Shown piece by piece: positions 59,808 to 60,427 of a stretch of DNA of 60,427 nucleotides; position 1 is the stretch's first letter, and the number at the start of each line of letters is the position of its first letter. Both the position numbers and the translations under genes were made by a program. Location of the stretch: contig CAYJFB010000015.1 of assembly GCA_964369685.1 (NCBI GenBank), positions 1 through 60,427 of the forward strand. Reading direction: 5' to 3'. The stretch comes from Avidesulfovibrio sp964369685. GTDB lineage: Bacteria; Desulfobacterota; Desulfovibrionia; Desulfovibrionales; Desulfovibrionaceae. The notes under the pieces are model-generated. The model saw only the letters and a program-made list of their open reading frames with translations. It did no database searches and was not told where the DNA came from.

Positions 59808-60427
59808 TTACTTAGCTAAATAGATTTGCATGGCTTGTACCATATCATTAAACAACACGTCCAATTTTTCAGAAGCTTGGTCGGCTTCGGTTCGCTTCTC
59901 AGGCAACGCTTCCTCGCGTCCCATCTGCTCCAGTGCATAAGCTGTTTTATAAATATCGCCTTTCGTATAGTAACTGCTTAAACCTTTAAAAGCATGAGCA
60001 TTGACAACCAATGTTGCGTTATCATTTTGTGCAATGGCATTTTTTATTTCAGTCAACATCCCGGGAGCATCAAGCAAAAACACTTGCATGCTTTTTAAAG
60101 CCAAATCGGCATAACCTGCAAAAGAAGCTTGAATTATTTCAGCATCAAGAGGTGGCAAAACTTTACGTTCGCTGCCGTTTGTCGATTTTTTAGACGATTG
60201 AGATGCTGGTTTTGTAAGTCCTTGAGTTGTCATCGTATCAGAAACTGACATTGATGACGAAGTCAGATTTGAGATTGTGGGTTTGTTTACTGCTCTCCCA
60301 TTGAGGTTGGTGTTTCCCACTATACTCGGTGCATTCCCTTGCACACTCGGCGCACCATAATTACTCGGAGCATTCCCTTGCACACTCGGTGCACCATAGC
60401 TACTCGGAGCATTCCCTTGCACGCTCG
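59808..60427 (-). CDS. Hpt-domain protein, C-terminal part (runs off the right edge)
   Basis: Open frame of 206 codons that continues beyond the window. The last 110 residues are an Hpt phosphotransfer domain with phospho-acceptor His in NAHAFKGLSSYYTKGD. Before it lies a Ser/Thr/Asn-rich linker and, at the edge, repeated SVQGNAPSxYGAP units. The missing N-terminal part is probably a hybrid sensor kinase or another signalling protein; the HD-GYP response regulator downstream would be its target. Confidence 0.8.
   Translation of the reverse strand, partial: SVQGNAPSSYGAPSVQGNAPSNYGAPSVQGNAPSIVGNTNLNGRAVNKPTISNLTSSSMSVSDTMTTQGLTKPASQSSKKSTNGSERKVLPPLDAEIIQASFAGYADLALKSMQVFLLDAPGMLTEIKNAIAQNDNATLVVNAHAFKGLSSYYTKGDIYKTAYALEQMGREEALPEKRTEADQASEKLDVLFNDMVQAMQIYLAK
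60306..60427 (-). repeat. 39-bp tandem repeat in the Hpt-protein linker
   Basis: Units of 13 codons (S-V-Q-G-N-A-P-S-x-Y-G-A-P) occur at least two and a half times at the right edge, differing at a few bases (AGC/AGT, TCT/ATT codons). More copies may lie outside the window. In-frame copy-number change would alter linker length without frameshift. Confidence 0.85.

Overview
The window looks like a chromosomal segment of a low-G+C (roughly 40 % by eye) Gram-negative sulfur/sulfate-respiring bacterium of the Desulfovibrionaceae type. The strongest marker is a complete four-gene qrcABCD set (hexahaem cytochrome, molybdopterin-family subunit with Tat signal, four-cluster ferredoxin-like subunit, NrfD-like membrane subunit), the periplasmic menaquinone reductase of Desulfovibrio-type sulfate reducers. 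Kdo synthesis (kdsA, kdsC), lptC-lptA-lptB and a Mla-type lipid transporter show an outer membrane with LPS. No phage, transposase, integrase or CRISPR array is visible; most of the window is housekeeping and accessory chromosome.

Layout. 1-7.3 kb: pyruvate carboxylase (cut by the left edge), a clade-3 haem catalase, and a two-gene Na+-pumping oxaloacetate-decarboxylase-like pair (alpha with biotin, beta) with no gamma gene. 7.3-8.2 kb: a long AT-rich divergent promoter region with several inverted repeats, including a perfect 30-bp palindrome. 8.2-16.3 kb: a Cache/HAMP/PAS chemoreceptor with a C-terminal PilZ (c-di-GMP) domain, a 965-residue acidic coiled-coil protein built from internal repeats, and tex. 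16.4-23.1 kb: aat, recD2, a Ca2+/Na+ exchanger whose 3' end is tandemly duplicated, an AT-rich YgjP-like metallopeptidase and a D-Ala-D-Ala carboxypeptidase. 23.4-30.3 kb: gatC-gatA and the qrcABCD operon. 30.7-36.5 kb: aroQ-aroE behind a family-4 glycosyltransferase, an isochorismatase-like hydrolase and a second chemoreceptor. 37.2-42.4 kb: kdsA-kdsC-lptC-lptA-lptB, an exported protein of unknown function and pgk. 42.8-46.5 kb: an SLC13-type anion transporter and two glycosyltransferases. 46.8-51.3 kb: SDR oxidoreductase, Bcr/CflA-type MFS exporter, tRNA-Asn, RlaP/YcgL-type nucleotidyltransferase and a membrane metallophosphoesterase. 51.6-55.8 kb: grpE-mlaE-mlaF-mlaD-lipoprotein, apparently one operon. 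56.1-58.6 kb: an arsR-led redox operon (membrane thioredoxin, CcdA, small thioredoxin-fold protein, arsenate-reductase-like phosphatase), with two matching operator-like inverted repeats. 58.7-60.4 kb: a REC-HD-GYP response regulator and an Hpt-domain protein cut by the right edge, with a 39-bp tandem repeat in its linker.

How it works together. Qrc feeds periplasmic electrons to menaquinone for sulfur-compound respiration; pyruvate carboxylase and the decarboxylase pair act on the pyruvate/oxaloacetate node in opposite directions. Two signalling inputs involve cyclic di-GMP: a PilZ chemoreceptor (reader) and an HD-GYP regulator (eraser). Envelope biogenesis is heavily represented (Kdo, Lpt, Mla, three glycosyltransferases, DD-carboxypeptidase).

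The least explained signals are a family of REP-like intergenic stem-loop elements (four good copies), the repeat-built coiled-coil protein, the large palindrome upstream of oadA, and a possible homopolymer frameshift at the start of lptC. I did not see an obvious novel multi-gene defence or mobile system.
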